Below, piece after piece: positions 1 through 12,400 of a DNA stretch of 64,000 bases (position 1 is its first letter; each line of letters starts with the position of its first letter). The notes beneath the pieces were generated by a model that saw only the letters and a list, made by a program, of their open reading frames with translations, did not search any database and had not been told where the DNA came from. The DNA comes from Lentinus brumalis (lineage: Eukaryota; Basidiomycota; Agaricomycetes; Polyporales; Polyporaceae). The translations under genes were made by a program, and so were the position numbers. The stretch spans positions 355,891-419,890 of the forward strand of contig MARA01000036.1 in the NCBI GenBank assembly GCA_001792895.1, read 5' to 3'.

Positions 1-111
1 TTCCTCCGCGACTACCGCGCGTTCTACGGGCTCTCCCTGGCACAGGGCGGTCTCCCCGCAAAGCGCATTCCCCACGGGGCGGTGTGGGTTCTGCACACTG
101 CCAAGCCATGA
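1..111 (+). CDS. DUF6699-like protein, 3' end only (cut by window start)
   Basis: The last 36 codons and the TGA stop of a gene whose start lies before the window. The bases equal 8581-8691, the 3' end of the DUF6699-like gene at 7975-8691, so this is the tail of a near-identical paralogue. The encoded end has the aromatic, hydrophobic tail typical of the family (ending HTAKP). No function is known for the family. The match continues past the stop, so the whole 3' flank was copied with the gene. Confidence 0.8.
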   Translation, partial: FLRDYRAFYGLSLAQGGLPAKRIPHGAVWVLHTAKP

Positions 112-319
112 GCAAACGCTGCGCGGTCGCTCTCTTCCTCTCGTCCATCATCTGCGCATACCCCGCGGTCGCCACCGCTTCTCTTTCCTCCTCGCTATCG
201 CCATCGCTCTCGCACATACGGACTCTGCAGCACATTAATGAAAGAAAACAACGGACTGCCCTATGTATAACATATGTACGCATACCCAGCTTCGGCTACC
301 TCTTCGCTCCCCTCCTTCC

Positions 320-388
320 CCTTCTTCCGCCTTCCGCCTTCCGCCTTCCGCCTTCCGCCTTCCGCCTTCCGCCTTCCGCCTTCCCCAT
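320..388 (+). repeat. CCTTCCG heptamer microsatellite
   Basis: About eight tandem copies of a pyrimidine-only heptamer. The paired segment near 8880 lacks the expansion and has a short CTTCTTC tract instead. Confidence 0.9.
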
Positions 389-399
389 CTCCATCCCCC

Positions 400-2181
400 T
401 CGCCCTGATTGCCTTCACGCTTCGCACGACCTGTTCCTTGTTCCTTGACGACCCCGACGCCTTAACGACAACAAAGCACACCGTATACGGCATTGTAACA
501 TCTTATTCCTATCCATAACATATCTCCATATCTCTCCACCTACCTCGCATAGACTCGTCCCATCCCCAGACCAAATGTATACCACTCCTCGCACGACTAG
601 TTCCAATTCCCGCTGATGCACAACATTCGATTTATCATCATGTCTTCACGACCGTACGTCGCACGATACCAGTACATCAGTAAACCTCGGAAACAATGCA
701 ATATCAAATCATCGTCCAATGTCCTTCGCGTGATTGAGTTTGCTGATCCTCCGCATCACGCTAGCTGTACAGATCTGCTGTACACGGGACGACCGCAGCT
801 CATGCGCGACATTGACCTGTTCATGTTGACATGGACGTGCATGCAGAGTACACACTACACGGCGATTGCAGCACAAATAGCGCACTTCGGATTGGCCGGC
901 ACGCTGGCAGGTTCATAGCCTCATGCTCGTTGTTCCGTATATGGCTATAGACCTGCCTTATCCGGCGGATCTCGCTAACCGCATGCGCTGATCGTGCCAG
1001 AGTCTGCCAGAGAAACAAACTGTGCGTTATACAGTCCCAGAGGATATATAGTGCATGGGGGTCGCAAAGTGTGTATAGCAGATCGGGAGGGGGCGAGGAG
1101 GGGAGTGCAGAGAAACAGGTCTCTCGAGACATGTTTCCATACAAGTGTATTAGTAGTACTCTGTACAGTACTCTATACAGCACTTGTACTATTTCCTGCC
1201 CTGCTCTGCTCTCGTCTGTAGCTCTCCTGCTGATGTGCTCTGTTGCTTGAGCTGCTTGAGCCTTGGGGGACTGGCAGCGGGGGACACTGCAGGACGGGAG
1301 GGCGGACTGTGGACGAAAGCGGACAGACCCTGACCGCGAGCTCCCGGAAGAAGCACCATCTCGGCTGTGAATTTGCGGGCTTCTGCTTCGCTTCTTGCTC
1401 TGATTCTTCCGCTGCATCTTGTCCTTATTTCTGGCGCTCCTCTTGGCCTTCCTGTCCTGCAAGTCTGTCTCATGTACTTACCTACTGTTGAGTCTGAATG
1501 AAATCTGGCGCAAGAGATGCATGGGCATACTCAGAGCGTCCCAGTATTGCCTGCATGTTGCGACGAGCTCAGACGCACCAGGAGCGGATCAGAGCTGCGA
1601 AAGATTTGAGGAAGTGCGGCCCTGACAGGCACCAAGAGGCAGGTACGCCGTACGCATCACTGCTCATCCGCCGCCGTTCGCTGTCCCGGCCACACTCCCT
1701 CTCCTGGCGTGCTACACGGCTGTACCCTCTCTCGTCAATACACTCCTGCAGTATGCTAGCAGGGAGAACAGCGCGAGTATCAAGAGCTCCAGGCTGACGA
1801 GCAGACCTTGCGACTCTGCGAGCTCTCACGCCAGCGCTCCGTCCGAAGCACCTCATTATTGCCATGGTGGCCGGCCCGACGGACTTCTAGCGGCAGCACC
1901 CAGAATATCCCTCAGCAATCTTCCAGGACGCACGGCGGCACGACCTAGACTCGACGGCGGCGCGGCCACCTGAATAAGGAAACTGGAGTGCCATAACGGC
2001 TCGCCCGACGTGCCAACGTCTGCCGTCCAACCAGCAAGAAGCCGCACAAACATTGCCCTCGATTAATGAGATATTTACAATCAGGCTCGCCTGCCGCGAT
2101 GGCCTCGCGTATGAGAAACCGCGATATATGTTCTTATACTAAACACTAGTGGCTGCCAAAGACTGTACTCGACTCGCCGTC
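400..2181. other. Intergenic, no supportable gene
   Basis: Up to about 960 this is the diverged flank of the segmental duplication. From 960 to 2181 the open frames are short, lack coherent splice structure and resemble no family I recognise. Confidence 0.5.
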
Positions 2182-3105
2182 ATGCCTCCAGTCAGAACTC
2201 ACGACGACACCACGCCGCACACAGGCCTCACATTCGTCTACTTCGATCTCCAGCCTCCAAACGCACAAGACCGCGTCAAGCTGATCAAGCCCGACCGCGA
2301 CGCAGTGCGGGAGGAGCTGCGCGCTGAGTGGAATGAGGAGCTCAGTGAGTACCATGCCAAGTCTCCGCTGCCAGCAGCACTAACCTTCGTCTACCCCAAT
2401 TCAGGACGCCTCACCGGCGTAGCAGATGCGTCGCTGTGGTGGACGACAGGGACGTTCCCGAAGCGGATCGTCTGGAAGCTCGGGTACACATGGGCCGGGT
2501 GGCCGGCCCAGATTCCCTTCGTCAACCTCAGCCATATCCCCGGCGGCGACCCTCCGCTCGAGCTCCTCAAGAAGCTCTGGAAGTCCAGGGAGCTCAGACT
2601 CGTCCCGGCCACCGACGAGGAGCGCGAACGCGCTCTCTACGACCCAGAGAGCGTCATCCCGAACGCGCCCCGCCAGCCCGCTCCCATTCCGCGCTCCTTC
2701 GCAATCTACCGCAAGGTGGCTGCCCGCCTCCGCGAGCTCTCCCGAGACATTCCTCCACCTCCGCCGCGCCCGCAGCCCGTCAAGCGCGTCCTGCACCCGC
2801 TGAGCGAGCTCAAGACCGTGTTCGTCCGCCCGCTCGACGACAGCAGCACCTCTAACCAGCCTCCCCGCACCCGCCGTCAGCGCCGCGACATCAACCTCCC
2901 GCGTGCACGCCCGGTCACGAACCGCGTTCCGAAGCACCCGAAGCGCGGGCCGCACACTGCGCTCACTCTGGTCGGCCCCGCTTCCGGGTGGCAGGACCGC
3001 TATGGGTTCTCCGACGACCGGCTCGAGGAGCACGTCGCCGTCGCCGTCGACGTCGAGGAGGAGGCCGAGGAGATTGAGTGTGCCGATGATCTCGATTGGG
3101 TGTGA
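2182..3105 (+). CDS. Unrecognised spliced protein, 287 aa
   Basis: Chosen start ATG 2182 (MPPVRTHDD); exons 2182-2344 and 2405-3105. The 60-nt intron has GTGAGT, an internal CTAAC and a TCAG end. Because its length is a multiple of three, the frame also stays open unspliced. The middle carries a Trp-rich stretch (ASLWW, then a W-x2-GY and a GWPAQIPF segment) and PGGDPPLELLKKLW. The second half is Pro/Arg-rich with basic runs, and the C-terminus is acidic (VDVEEEAEEIE). No catalytic motif, signal peptide or membrane segment is seen. It resembles uncharacterised mushroom proteins; no function can be assigned. Confidence 0.7.
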   Translation: MPPVRTHDDTTPHTGLTFVYFDLQPPNAQDRVKLIKPDRDAVREELRAEWNEELSEYHAKSPLPAALTFVYPNSGRLTGVADASLWWTTGTFPKRIVWKLGYTWAGWPAQIPFVNLSHIPGGDPPLELLKKLWKSRELRLVPATDEERERALYDPESVIPNAPRQPAPIPRSFAIYRKVAARLRELSRDIPPPPPRPQPVKRVLHPLSELKTVFVRPLDDSSTSNQPPRTRRQRRDINLPRARPVTNRVPKHPKRGPHTALTLVGPASGWQDRYGFSDDRLEEHVAVAVDVEEEAEEIECADDLDWV

Positions 3106-5400
3106 CGATCGGGAAGCCACGGTCTAGTTCTTGGTGTACGTACAGTAGCAGCTCGGTAGGCTTATTGCTCGTGTTGGAATGTTCCTGCTTCAATAGTATT
3201 GTGTGAATTGCGTAGCCCTGTCGAATGGATATACGAGCGAGTCAGAACGCGTCCTGGAAGCGATGATGTGCAAACGTACCATATTCTCGTGGCGGACGAA
3301 CCTTCGCGCTGCGCGTGTGCGGCCAGTTCCGAGTGGCTGCCATGCGATTCAGGGTCTTGCACCAGCAACCAAGAGTCGAGACAGACCGCCCGACGTGTGG
3401 ACGCCATCACGATCGAGAGGCGAGACGGAGCGCCGTCTAGCGTGCGATCTGAAGTGCTGTACTCATGCGTCCATTGCTCGCTGAGTTGTCTGCAAGCGAT
3501 CCGGGAATCGTACTGGTAAGTGCGTACCTTCAACGAGCCTCCATAGCATCCAGCCTTCGTCTTACATCCCTTGCAGCGCGTACAGAACAGTTCAGCCCGG
3601 TGAGACGAATTTGACGCAAGCCTGCAGCACTTGTAAGGCGGAGCGCAAGTGAGCATGTCCGCGGTGCGTCTGACGACGTCAGCCCAATCGGGCCGTCGTC
3701 TCGAGGGAGCCGCGGCATTGCCCATATCAAGAGAAGCTGGAACATTGTCGTCAGAAGTCGAGAAGGACTCGTAAATTTCAGAACATGCGTACCTGTAACG
3801 GAGCGCTCACCTGGCCAGAATGTTACGTCGTGAGCCGGTGCTCGGCCATTCTACTGCCATAGGCGAGAAGTCCCTCCCTCTCCGTCCTCGTTCATCCCTC
3901 TGCCCGTGTAGCAATCCACTACGAGCAGGACACTCATTTCTTCGAGGTAGTCTGAATGGCGCAAATGTTCAGCTCGTGCTTGAAAGCCGAGGACGGACGA
4001 GGACGAGGACGATCGTTACGTGCGTACCTGGCCGGGGTCTTGCGTGATGCGCAGGGTCCTAACCTCGCTTCCGTATTGCGTGGGGGTACAGCCCTGTCAT
4101 AATGAACGGATCAGGCAGCGTCATGGAAGAGAGAAGCACGGTAACGTACCAGCAACGCGTCCCCGTCCCAGACGGATCTCCGCCGGTGCTCTCACGCCAT
4201 CTCGCGTTCAGTTTCACCTGCAACGCGTCCGACCGAGTCCGGGCCTTCGACAGTGTCCTCAGAGGGGAGGGCTGGCAAACAGCTCGTCCTGCGTGCAATA
4301 CGACATCGCAGTGAGGCTGGACAAGACCTCAAGGCCCACAGGAAGACGAACATGCGTCGCTGCCGTCCTGCACGAACCTTCGCGGCATGCGCATACCCAA
4401 ATCGACCTTCAAAATCAATCAACCGTCCGATCGGCTCCTCAAATTCATAGCAACGTACCTGGCAGACCGTCGCACTCGCACTCACACGCACACCTCGCCG
4501 CAGTCTCCATCTTCGTCAGGGTCCCTTGACAGCGCCTGCGCCTGCGCCGCGTCCGTGCCAGCCCCGGGGTTCGTCATACTCCCTCGTGCACGAACATGCA
4601 CCGTCTCTCCTGCGCTCCGCCTTCCTCCCCGGCCATGCAAGACCCTCCACCATCTTTGCGAGCACCGGGACGTACTGCAAGCTTGATACTGCCGCAGGAG
4701 GCACGAACTCGGCGGACACATCCAGCCACAGCCCGAGTGCTCGACTTCGCTCGGCTAGCACGCAAGCTTCGTTCAGCCGGATGACGTCCCATCCAGGGTC
4801 CAGCAAATCCGGCCTGGAACAAACCGTCGTCAGAAGTCAGTCTCGAAGGCCAGAAAGATGGCACGAAGCTTCGAACGCAAGACGGAGCGCTCACCTCTGA
4901 ATTCCTGGACGAGGCCGAGACGTCGCGTCCCTTCTCGTCCTGCCTTCCCAATGCCCATCAGTCTACGCGGACGCTGTGCGACATCGTGAGCAAACAGCCA
5001 AACACACGGGCACCGTGGCGATAGTGTGCTTACTTGTGTGTTGGCAGGATCGTTCGCTTGCTCTCTCGCGCTCCCGCTGCCCGCATCCCCTCCTCTCGCC
5101 GTCCCTGCCATCTGGCACTTCGCCGGCATTGCTGGCGTCGGTGAGCTCGCCGGCAGGCGTCCGCCGCCTTCCGTTCTCCCATCGTCCGCCGCTCACCTTC
5201 TCACCCTCGTCCTGCAGACCGCGACCTCGTTCCGTGCCACTCTCTGCCCGCCCACGCCCGGCCGCGCCGTCGTCGTGCGTGCTGGCGAGGTACGTTCTCG
5301 ACTGGACGCTGCGAGGCGCGACCACCGGCTGACAGCGTCGACGTCTCCAGCACGAACACGCCGCACTCGAGCCTCTTCTGCTCTCGCTAGACGGTACGTC
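3106..5400. other. Intergenic with scattered splice-like signals
   Basis: Many GTACGT, GTGAGC and GTAAGT donors occur on both strands, but they do not chain into a convincing frame. A diverged direct repeat (CGTCAGAAGTC with following GGAGCGCTCACCT) occurs at 3744-3820 and 4824-4895. It may be the remnant of a duplicated spliced gene. Confidence 0.4.
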
Positions 5401-5462
5401 AGGGCCGCGCTGTCAGCGTGTTCGAAGTACTCGAAGCTCACGACTCGGATTCGCGTCTGCAG

Positions 5463-5956
5463 GACCCTCCGAAGCTCGATGGCCATCCGGTGCGTTCATT
5501 CTTCGCTGACTTCGCTCGCAGATTCTTACCTCTTTCTTCTGCAGCGCCTTGTCTGATGAGTGCCGAGCAGACGGTGAGTGTCCGGAACCGTTACGAGCAA
5601 GCTGCTACTCATCGTGGTCTCGCTTGCGTCAGAGCTTCGTCCTCGTCCCATCAAGCACGAACGCGACGCGACCCGGCTCTCGTTCTTGCTAGAACCTGAA
5701 GAGGTACGTCAGGCTCTCGCACTTCGAGAGCGAAGTACTCACGGTGCGCTTCTGCAGATCCTCGATGCTATGACCGCGGGGGTGCGTTCTTGAGTGACGC
5801 AGCTGGTATGCCGGTTCTGACTTCCCTTTGCAGCGCGATGTGTCTAGGAAGAATTGTCCAAGCGGCGGGTGAGTCCCTGGCATGTTCCGAAGCAGTCGCC
5901 GCACTCACCGAGTTCGTCTTAGCATCAGCGTCTGTCGACAGAACGCGAGAGCGCAG
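5463..5956 (+). CDS. Candidate microexon gene, weak
   Basis: Six very short segments (5463-5489, 5545-5573, 5633-5703, 5758-5781, 5834-5868, 5923-5956), each bounded by a good donor (GTGCGT, GTGAGT or GTACGT) and a CAG/TAG acceptor, chain into one open frame of about 73 codons. Exons are about as long as introns, and neither end is defined. Two introns (5396-5462 and 5704-5757) share GTACGTCAGG, CGAAGTACTC and TCTGCAG blocks, which suggests an internal duplication. The product is not recognised; this may be a decayed gene or chance. Confidence 0.22.
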
Positions 5957-7974
5957 GTATGTATGTCAGTCCCCGCCGCTCCTCCAGACCAGTCGCTAAC
6001 CCACGGTGATATTGGCACTCAACAGGGTTCAAGATGAAGCTATATATTGGATGTACTGATCATTACAGGACGTACTTAGTACCGTAGCGTAGACATACCT
6101 ATATCTGCCGGCTTCGCCGCTCTCCGGGCGTGCATGTGGGACGAGGACAGCGTCGTGCAGGAGGCTGGCGGCAGCGTCGAACTCAGGGATGGGACGCGGC
6201 GCGTGGAGAGCGCACACTGAGGGTGGTGTGGCACGAGCGCAGCAGAGCCCGCCCCCCGACGTCTCAGCCGTCGTTAGCTGGCTTCAGAAGTCGTCAGGCA
6301 GAGTCTTGTGGAGTGCCGTCGCTCGTGCGCGGGCGACGGCACTGCAGTGGACTTCGCGGCATGCCGCGACGCGTTGCGCTTCTGGCGCATCATCGTCCGG
6401 GTTCCAGACGGGTGGCCTGCCTGCTAGATGGGCGTGTGAGCGTGTCGCGATGGGAGACGGCGACTTCGCGAGTCTGTGCCTTATCTTCTGCGACGCAGAG
6501 GTCGAATGCGCGAGTGCGACGTGTGAGCGACGCCCGTGTTCCAGGCCCTATCTTGCAGCGTGTCATAAGAGTCCTTACTGACCGTTTTAAAGCTGCTTGT
6601 TTCAGTGGCCGGAGTTGAGTGAGACGGGCGGAGCCAAGGAGAGTCGCGTGAAGAGGAGGGAGTCGCGCTGTAGCGAGCTCGGTGTTGCGCGTCGAAAGCG
6701 AGCAGAGTCGTTGTAGCAGTCCTGTAAGTAGTGTGTTAGCATGTAGCACCATGTACAAGTCGAGATCAATCGAGCCTTCTTACCTGGACGGACTTGCGGG
6801 GACGTAGCAATAGCGAAGGTTCAGAACGACTTGTAGTGAAGTTGCCAAGTGATAGAGTAGCAGTGTATGCGTACTGTAGAGAGCGAAACCCAGGCGGATG
6901 TGCTGAAGCCGGTAGCGCGATTGTAGAGCGAAGAGTACGCACGCAGGAGAATGTTGAGAGTCGTGTACTTGGAGCATAGATACATCGCCCGAGGGAGGAG
7001 GGATGTATGGGTACGAAGAAGGGAAAGCTCGCGCGGGGCAGTCGAGACTCACCTGCGAAAGTGTTGCGGGTGCGAACCAGGGCAGACTGATCGATACAGA
7101 CATAGAGAAGAGCGAAGCAGCATCGTATACGGCACACAGGAACACGAAAGGGATGCTGTGTGCTACAAGAAGGGAGAAGAGTGAAGGAACGTACCTGTAT
7201 GCACTCCCCGGTCTCCTGCTATCTGGCGTATGCCACCCAAACGGCACTCCGACATGCGTGCATTCGTCACAGGAGACGGCCGGATGCTGGGCAGTTGGGA
7301 GAGCGACAGCCATAGACGAGGGAAGGCGGGCAGAGAGCAGCGGAGGGCGGACGAGTGCAAGAGCGCAGGAGCGCAAGAGAGAGCGCATAGACGGAGGGCG
7401 ACCGGACGTGCACTGGAGCAGCCAAGGGAGCGAGCGAGAGCGCAGACAGAGAGCACCGAGAGCGACCTGGACAGACAGCGAGTGCGTCGAGTGCGAGAGA
7501 CGGGCGAGCAAACAAGCAGCAACAGCGAGCACTGGCAGCAGGCGGGCGTCGGGGACGCGGTCCGTTGTGGTGACGCACTGTGCCTGGGCGGCTCCTTCTG
7601 CAACTCTATCGAAGGAGATCTCGCAACCTGCCTCTGGCGGCGACGCGTGTCCTAGGATCGGTGGCGGGGAACATGCAATGGGATTCCAAGGTGCGCCGCC
7701 TCGTTCTGACTCACGCTGAGTAGTTCTGTCAGAGCAGAGTCGGCGACCGCAAGCTATGAGGTGCACAGGCGGGAGGAGGCACCGTGGCGATCCTGCCTGT
7801 CACTGCTCGCGTCGCAGCGTCGTTGACGCGCCAACCCGCCTCCATACTTGTACGGCCCCGCCAACCGTCGCCTCCCTGCACACCTCATCCCCCGCACCTG
7901 CTCAGCCTACAACTTCTGCTACCACCACCACAACGCACGCAGCGTACCCCATCTACTACTACCCGGTCTTCGCG
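5957..7974. other. Intergenic, no supportable gene
   Basis: A long minus-strand open frame covers 6780-7766, but it is Arg/Ser/Leu-rich low-complexity sequence typical of GC-rich noncoding DNA. It has plausible donors (near 6785 and 7189) but no recognisable domain. Confidence 0.45.
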
Positions 7975-8691
7975 ATGCCAGGCAAGCACGTCCACTTCGT
8001 CGATGGGCCGGGCACGCCCTCCTCGACATTCTCCGGCTCTACCCTCTCCTCCTCGTCGGGCCCCGCGACGCCGCCACCGGTCTGGTACTCGCCACCAACG
8101 TCCACCAAGGGCTCGCTATCATCACCATACCTCGGCGCACCGCTCGCGCACGTCCAGATGCACCCCGTGCTCGCCGCCACCGACGGGTACGCTCCGCTCG
8201 ACTGGGACATGTCCCTCCCCGCCGACTCCGCGCGTGTCCAAGTCGCGCACTACCCCTCCCGGCTCACCGACACCCTCGTCTCCGAGGCCGCCACCAACCC
8301 GCCCCTGCCATCGCTGTCCATAATCTGCACATGCCTCCCGTGGACGATCACCGTCACGCCCACTCGCGGGGCGATCTGGTCTGCACCGTACGTGACAGTC
8401 GGGGACGTCCTCCACACCTTGCACCGTACGCTGCGCCTGGGCGTGACCGACCCCGAGATGGGTGTGATCGACGGCCCGGCACGCGACCGGGTACATGACG
8501 CGTACGTCCGCCGCTACCGTCGTATCGTGGACCCTCGCGAGCGCGATGCGGAGAAGGCCAAGCACATCAAGCGTATTGACTTCCTCCGCGACTACCGCGC
8601 GTTCTACGGGCTCTCCCTGGCACAGGGCGGTCTCCCCGCAAAGCGCATTCCCCACGGGGCGGTGTGGGTTCTGCACACTGCCAAGCCATGA
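7975..8691 (+). CDS. DUF6699-like protein, 238 aa
   Basis: ATG 7975 (MPGKHVHFVDG) is preferred to the upstream in-frame ATG at 7756, because family members commonly start with a short basic K-x-V-x-F segment. A Ser/Thr/Pro-rich low-complexity region follows (residues ~12-45). The C-terminal domain begins near residue 58 (HPVLAATDGYAPLDWDMS) and contains LPWTITV, the YVTVGDVL motif and a final region with hydrophobic strands. No intron is needed. There are no catalytic residues, signal peptide or membrane segment. The function of the family is unknown. The 3' part is duplicated at the window start. Confidence 0.8.
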   Translation: MPGKHVHFVDGPGTPSSTFSGSTLSSSSGPATPPPVWYSPPTSTKGSLSSPYLGAPLAHVQMHPVLAATDGYAPLDWDMSLPADSARVQVAHYPSRLTDTLVSEAATNPPLPSLSIICTCLPWTITVTPTRGAIWSAPYVTVGDVLHTLHRTLRLGVTDPEMGVIDGPARDRVHDAYVRRYRRIVDPRERDAEKAKHIKRIDFLRDYRAFYGLSLAQGGLPAKRIPHGAVWVLHTAKP

Positions 8692-9495
8692 GCAAACGCT
8701 GCGCGGTCGCTCTCTTCCTCTCGTCCATCATCTGCGCATACCCCGCGGTCGCCACCGCTTCTCTTTCCTCCTCGCTATCGCCATCGCTCTCGCACATACG
8801 GACTCTGCAGCACATTAATGAAAGAAAAGAACGGACTGCCCTATGTATATCATATGTACGCATACCCAGCTTCGGCTACCCTTCTTCTTCACCATCCCCC
8901 GCATTCCCCTGATCGCCTTTACGCTTCGCACGACCAGTTCCTTGACGACCCCGACACCTTAACGACAACAAAGCACACCATACGCAGCATTGTGACACCT
9001 TATTCATATCCCATATCTACCTCGCATAGACTCGTCCTGCCCTTGCCTACCCCAGACCAAATGTACACCACTCCTCGTACGACTAGTTCCTACCCCCTAT
9101 CCCCCATCATATACACAACATTCGATTTGTCCTTACGAGTTCACGTTCACGACCGTACGTCGCACGATACCAGTACATCAACAAACCCTGGAAACAATGC
9201 AATACTACTCAGAATCAACGTCCAACGCCCTCTGCGTGATTGAGTTCGCTGATCCCCCGCTTCACCGTGCATCGCAAGCGCATCACAATCATGCCAGCTG
9301 TACGCAGGGCAACCGCAGCCTGTGCGCGACATTGACCTATTGATGCTGACGTCGACGTGCGCGCATGGTAGACAGTCGAACGACGCGCCCTCGAGACGGC
9401 TATTGCAGCACAAATAGCGCAATTTCGATTGGCTGACGCGCTGGTAGGTTCATAGCCTCATGCTCGTTAATCTGTATATGGCTATAGACCTTCCG
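8581..9495 (+). repeat. Segmental duplication, copy 2 (partner 1-960)
   Basis: See copy 1. It covers the 3' end of the DUF6699-like gene and about 800 bp of flank; homology fades after a shared block near 9430-9490 (CATAGCCTCATGCTCGTT). Confidence 0.8.
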
Positions 9496-12400
9496 GATAC
9501 GGACAACGCGTCGACGCGTCATACAAAAGGTTACCGCGTGGCGACGCGCGCGCGTTGCGGGCGCACGCGAGAACAAGGTTCTCTGCTCTCATAAAATTAT
9601 GCCCCAAACATACCGCAGCATGCCGGTGGGTGGAACCATTGAGTACGCCCGTTTTATTCTTCAACAGCAGGCCTACCGCAGCGCGCCGCGGACAGCAAGA
9701 CACGTGTCCGTCTCGACGACGAGCTGCGCCCCCTGTTGGCGAGATGTGGATGGGTGATCGGGGCCTGGGACCTGGGACCTCGGGGGCGCGGCAGCTGCTG
9801 TGCTCGCCACGACGCGATGTGTTCAACTGGGCAAATCTGGGGAGACATGGGCGTGGACGTCACGGGAGGTGAGGCAGACCCGACGGTGCCTTGTTCTCTC
9901 GTGGACAGAAAGAGAGCGCGCCGGAGAGACGAGGAGCCGTGAGGGTCGTGTTGACGTCTGTGATTGAGACGCTTGGCTGACGAGACTCTGCTAGGTAGGC
10001 TGTCCTGGGGCCCTGTCACCGAGAGTTCGCGGGTGCTGGAGGGACAGAAGGAACCGGAGAGCCGCGAACAGGAATGATATGCCACGACTCCGAGTCGCTG
10101 CCGTGACGGACGTTGGTCCACAATTCGTAATTTCCAGGCTAGTCGGGCTGTTCTGGGGTCCTGTCGCCGAGGATGCACGGGATTGCGAAGGGACGGCAGA
10201 CAACGGGGAGCCACGAACAAGTACGAATGCCAGAGCGTGTTTCAGCGCGTCGTGTCTTTGGGTTATGTCACAGTATGCCAGAGTAAGCCACGCGTACTTA
10301 GTCTTCGATGTACGGCGTCCATACGGCGTTCATCTCTCCGGGCCGGGTTGACGCGGCTGACTGCTTGAAGCTGATGGTGCGATGTAAGGGCGGAGACTCG
10401 GGCAGACATGCGCGTGGACGTCACGGGAGATGAGGTAGATCCGACGGTGCCTTGTCCTCTCGGGGCGGGATAACAGTGAGCTGGAGAAACGGGGGTCGTG
10501 TTTCGAGGTTTGTGATTGAGACACGCTGCGCAGACGGTCCGGGGGTGCTGTCGCCGAGAGTTCGCGGGTGCTGCAGGAGCGCAGGGCATGGTGTGTGTGG
10601 GGAGAACAAGGACGAAGCGCCACGAGTTACGACCGCGACGGAGGTTGTGCGCCCCGCAGGCCTCGCTATACGTGTCAGATCGCGCTTCAGCACGATCGTG
10701 TCTTTGGGTCCTGCCACGCGTAGTCGTCGATGCACGGCGTCGAATCCGATACTGGCATTCACTTCGCCGGGCCGGTGCCGACGTGGCAGCATGAAGCTGA
10801 TGGCTTGCAACGAGTCAGTGCAAGGAGTTGAGAGCAAAGGAGCGGAGCGACACGGACAGCTCAGGGAAGCACCTCCGTGGTCGGAGGCTCTGTAGCAGGC
10901 CGAGGGACGATCTTCTGGTCGAAGGAGATACGTCATCAGGGGGAACCCAAGGAAGCAAAGAGACAAGGAAGCTCACAAGCACACACGCGTGCACGTACGG
11001 GCCGCCCATGCAGGAAGTCCTCGAAGTCCTCGAGCGCCGAGCTTCGAAGCACCACAGCCGCCGAGGTGATGTGAAGGTCCGGTACGAGGCTCCGAGGCGG
11101 CGCCCTGGAGAGGATCGCCGCTAGCGTGGCGCTGCAGGCTCTCGTTACGTCCTTGGAGTTTCTGTGGCTCAGCCACACTTTGTCCCTGACTGGGCAGAAG
11201 TCGGTGCGACAAGCTCTAAGCTCCCTGCCATACTTGGGTCGGACGTCGTGCGCTCGGGGTAGCAGGGCAGAGGGCTGCCCTCGCCCTCGCCGTGGTTGTG
11301 GTAGCGTCGCCGCCACTGCGAGAAGTCGCGAAGATTCGCTGTGTCGGAAGGTGCCATAGGCCGGTCGCTCCGCCACGCACCCGTGGCGGCATCAAACCAC
11401 AACAAACGCGGGCTGCCTTCGAACGGCCGCACGGTGCAGTAGCGTTGGCTACAGCCTCCGCCCCATGCTGCGCCTGCCTTCCCTTCTTGATTAACAGTGC
11501 TGTCCGGTGCTGATTTGCATATCGACAAAAGACGCGGTGAGACGCGCAGAGGCTCAGCTCGCAGGCCATGCAAATCGGATGTCGGAGCCTTGGATGGGAG
11601 GCGCAGATGCCAGCACGACACATGTGACACATCAACCTCCGCCGCGCTGCCTGGCATCTGCTTCGCACAATGTTCTTTTTTCGCGGAGCGTCCCGGGCCC
11701 GATCGAGCTGCAATGGGGCATCGCACCAGGCACGACTGCCATTGGGACGTGGAGCGACTTTGAAACCGAGATAACTGTGGAGCATCATGTGGTATGCGCA
11801 TCCCTCAAGGTGCTGACTGGGACAGCGGGCGTGAGCGTAGACATGCCGCGGACAAAGATCCTGGACCGAACGTGTCGACGGAGCGCCGCGTTGTCCATGG
11901 AGTGGGGACGGAATTACTGAGAGGAGTGATGTGAGTGCAGGCGTCCTGACGATCTGCAGTGCCATATGCGATTAGGAGCATCAGAAGGCGCGCCTGGTCG
12001 GCTTGCACAGTAGGTTCGTAGTGGATAGCAAGATGGTAGGACGTGCTGCCTCTCGGGCCTTGCATCGAGTGTTGACCATGCCACCAAAGCTGTCCCCGGG
12101 GATTTGGAGCGGGGGACGCCTGTCTCTGATAGATAGATGCTCATGCGGCTCCAGCGCGCCAAGCGGGCACTGCGATGCGAAACGGATGCCAGCGCAGGTC
12201 CGCGCTGACAGTAGAAGACGCGTCTGTTGTGGTCGGGAGGGCATCAGCAGCAGCAAACGGAGCATGGGAGTAGGTTGGCGATTACCACGCACCGACTTCC
12301 CTGTGTCCGCTCTTCCTTCACTCAGTATCCTCTAGGCAAAAATCCGATAGCACTAGAGAATTCGGGTTGAGCTTGGCGCCAGGCTGAGGAAAAGGATTCG

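Larger units (their letters stand above)
1..960 (+). repeat. Segmental duplication, copy 1 (partner 8581-9495)
   Basis: Bases 1-299 match 8581-8879 with only a couple of substitutions. After that the two copies are still alignable to about 960/9495 but with many substitutions and indels. The near-identical block ends sharply at the microsatellite at about 320, which suggests either a recent conversion tract on an older duplication or unequal decay. Confidence 0.8.

Noticed and set aside
84..518. ORF starting within the DUF6699-like gene tail and its twin at 8664
   Set aside because: Out of frame with the real gene end; the later part is only the heptamer microsatellite.
6780..7766. 328-residue minus-strand ORF
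   Set aside because: Ser/Leu/Arg-rich composition, no domain, and overlapping open frames of similar length on the other strand, as expected for GC-rich noncoding DNA.
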